A stretch of 6,620 nucleotides of DNA from an uncultured Prevotellaceae bacterium (GTDB lineage Bacteria > Bacteroidota > Bacteroidia > Bacteroidales > Bacteroidaceae). Below are positions 6,347 to 6,620 of this stretch, one piece after another; the first letter of the stretch is position 1, and every line of letters begins with the position of its first letter. Position numbers and translations under genes: made by a program. The notes under the pieces were generated by a model that saw nothing but the letters and a program-made list of their open reading frames with translations, was not told the DNA's origin and searched no databases. Location of the stretch: assembly GCA_945486445.1 (NCBI GenBank), contig CALYTD010000068.1, forward strand, positions 1 through 6,620. Direction: 5' to 3'.

Positions 6347-6391
6347 ATGTGGCGTGGCGGATGTGTAATCCACAAAGGCTTGTCGCCACAT
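6347..6391 (+). other. Inverted repeat at the predicted 5' end of the hydrolase transcript
   Basis: ATGTGGCG (6347-6354) and CGCCACAT (6384-6391) are perfect 8-bp complementary arms with 29 bases between. The loop can form a smaller stem, TGTG (6362-6365) with CACA (6371-6374), or GGAT (6359-6362) with ATCC (6368-6371). In RNA this would make a stem right at the 5' end. It could stabilise the transcript or act in regulation; it matches no riboswitch I recognise. Confidence 0.45.
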
Positions 6392-6426
6392 CGCCGGCAT
6401 TGTATGTTCAATTAAAATCATTAGTT

Positions 6427-6620
6427 ATGAAGAAATCTTTTGTCTTTAAGGCAGTGCTGTCTCTTTTTGCCTGTCTTTTGACACAGGGGTTGTCTGCGCA
6501 GGACAATCGCAAATGGGAGAATGTGGATTATGCCGGAGACGGCATCGTGGGGCACAGGATGGATATTCACCTGCCTGACAATACCGCCTCACGGCACAAG
6601 GTGGTGGTGATAGTCTATGG
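6427..6620 (+). CDS. Partial secreted alpha/beta-hydrolase (esterase-like)
   Basis: Only the first 64 codons and two bases are present; the gene continues past the right edge. MKKSFVFKAVLSLFACLLTQGLSAQ (1-25) is a Sec signal peptide with likely cleavage after LSA or just beyond, so the product is exported. A Cys lies within the hydrophobic stretch but is not in a good lipobox position. The mature start, WENVDYAGDGIVGHRMDIHLPDN (30-52) followed by KVVVIVYG, is typical of the first strands of exported esterases and acetyl xylan or feruloyl esterase-like alpha/beta-hydrolases, where the VVVIVYG strand leads into the oxyanion loop. The catalytic Ser, Asp and His would lie beyond the window, so substrate cannot be judged. 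The ATG at 6427 precedes a well-formed signal peptide and is preceded by an AT-rich stretch without a Shine-Dalgarno motif. Confidence 0.8.
   Translation, partial: MKKSFVFKAVLSLFACLLTQGLSAQDNRKWENVDYAGDGIVGHRMDIHLPDNTASRHKVVVIVY

Noticed and set aside
1..6620. tRNA, rRNA, insertion sequence or integration site
   Set aside because: No tRNA-like cloverleaf, rRNA segment, transposase motif, or terminal inverted repeat with target duplication was seen on either strand.

Overview
The window looks like chromosomal DNA from a Bacteroidales bacterium, most like Prevotella or a close relative. Three things suggest this: the gene products (a Bacteroidetes-type DnaG, a DUF3822 protein next to RsmD, and a RecD-like helicase); three good matches to the Bacteroidetes promoter pattern (TTTG, about 20 bp, TAnnTTTG); and A-rich rather than Shine-Dalgarno sequences before start codons. 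The genus is an inference from remembered family resemblance, not from a search.

Layout. Positions 1-736 (minus) hold the 5' part of a secreted protein that runs off the left edge and has its own promoter at 766-796. Next, all on the minus strand, come dnaG (828-2933, TTG start), a 161-bp inverted pair of 7-bp repeat arrays (2938-3098), rsmD (3102-3626) and a DUF3822 gene (3733-4536). A divergent control region at 4537-4720 separates this block from the rightward RecD-like helicase gene (4721-6235). After a 191-bp gap holding a -7 box and a possible leader stem, a secreted alpha/beta-hydrolase begins at 6427 and runs off the right edge.

How the genes work together. Transcription leftward from the divergent promoter would read DUF3822, rsmD and possibly dnaG; rightward it reads the helicase. 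This ties replication priming (DnaG), 16S rRNA modification (RsmD) and a DNA helicase to one 22-bp palindrome that carries a TAACTTTG -7 box on each strand. The two flanking genes encode exported proteins with separate promoters and are probably unrelated in function.

This is mainly an ordinary housekeeping region. I see no mobile element, CRISPR array, tRNA, rRNA or defence system. The points most worth a second look are the palindromic overlapping promoters, the heptamer arrays abutting the dnaG start, the paired 21-bp-spaced elements at the end of dnaG, and the Arg/His/Asn-rich tail of the left-edge protein.
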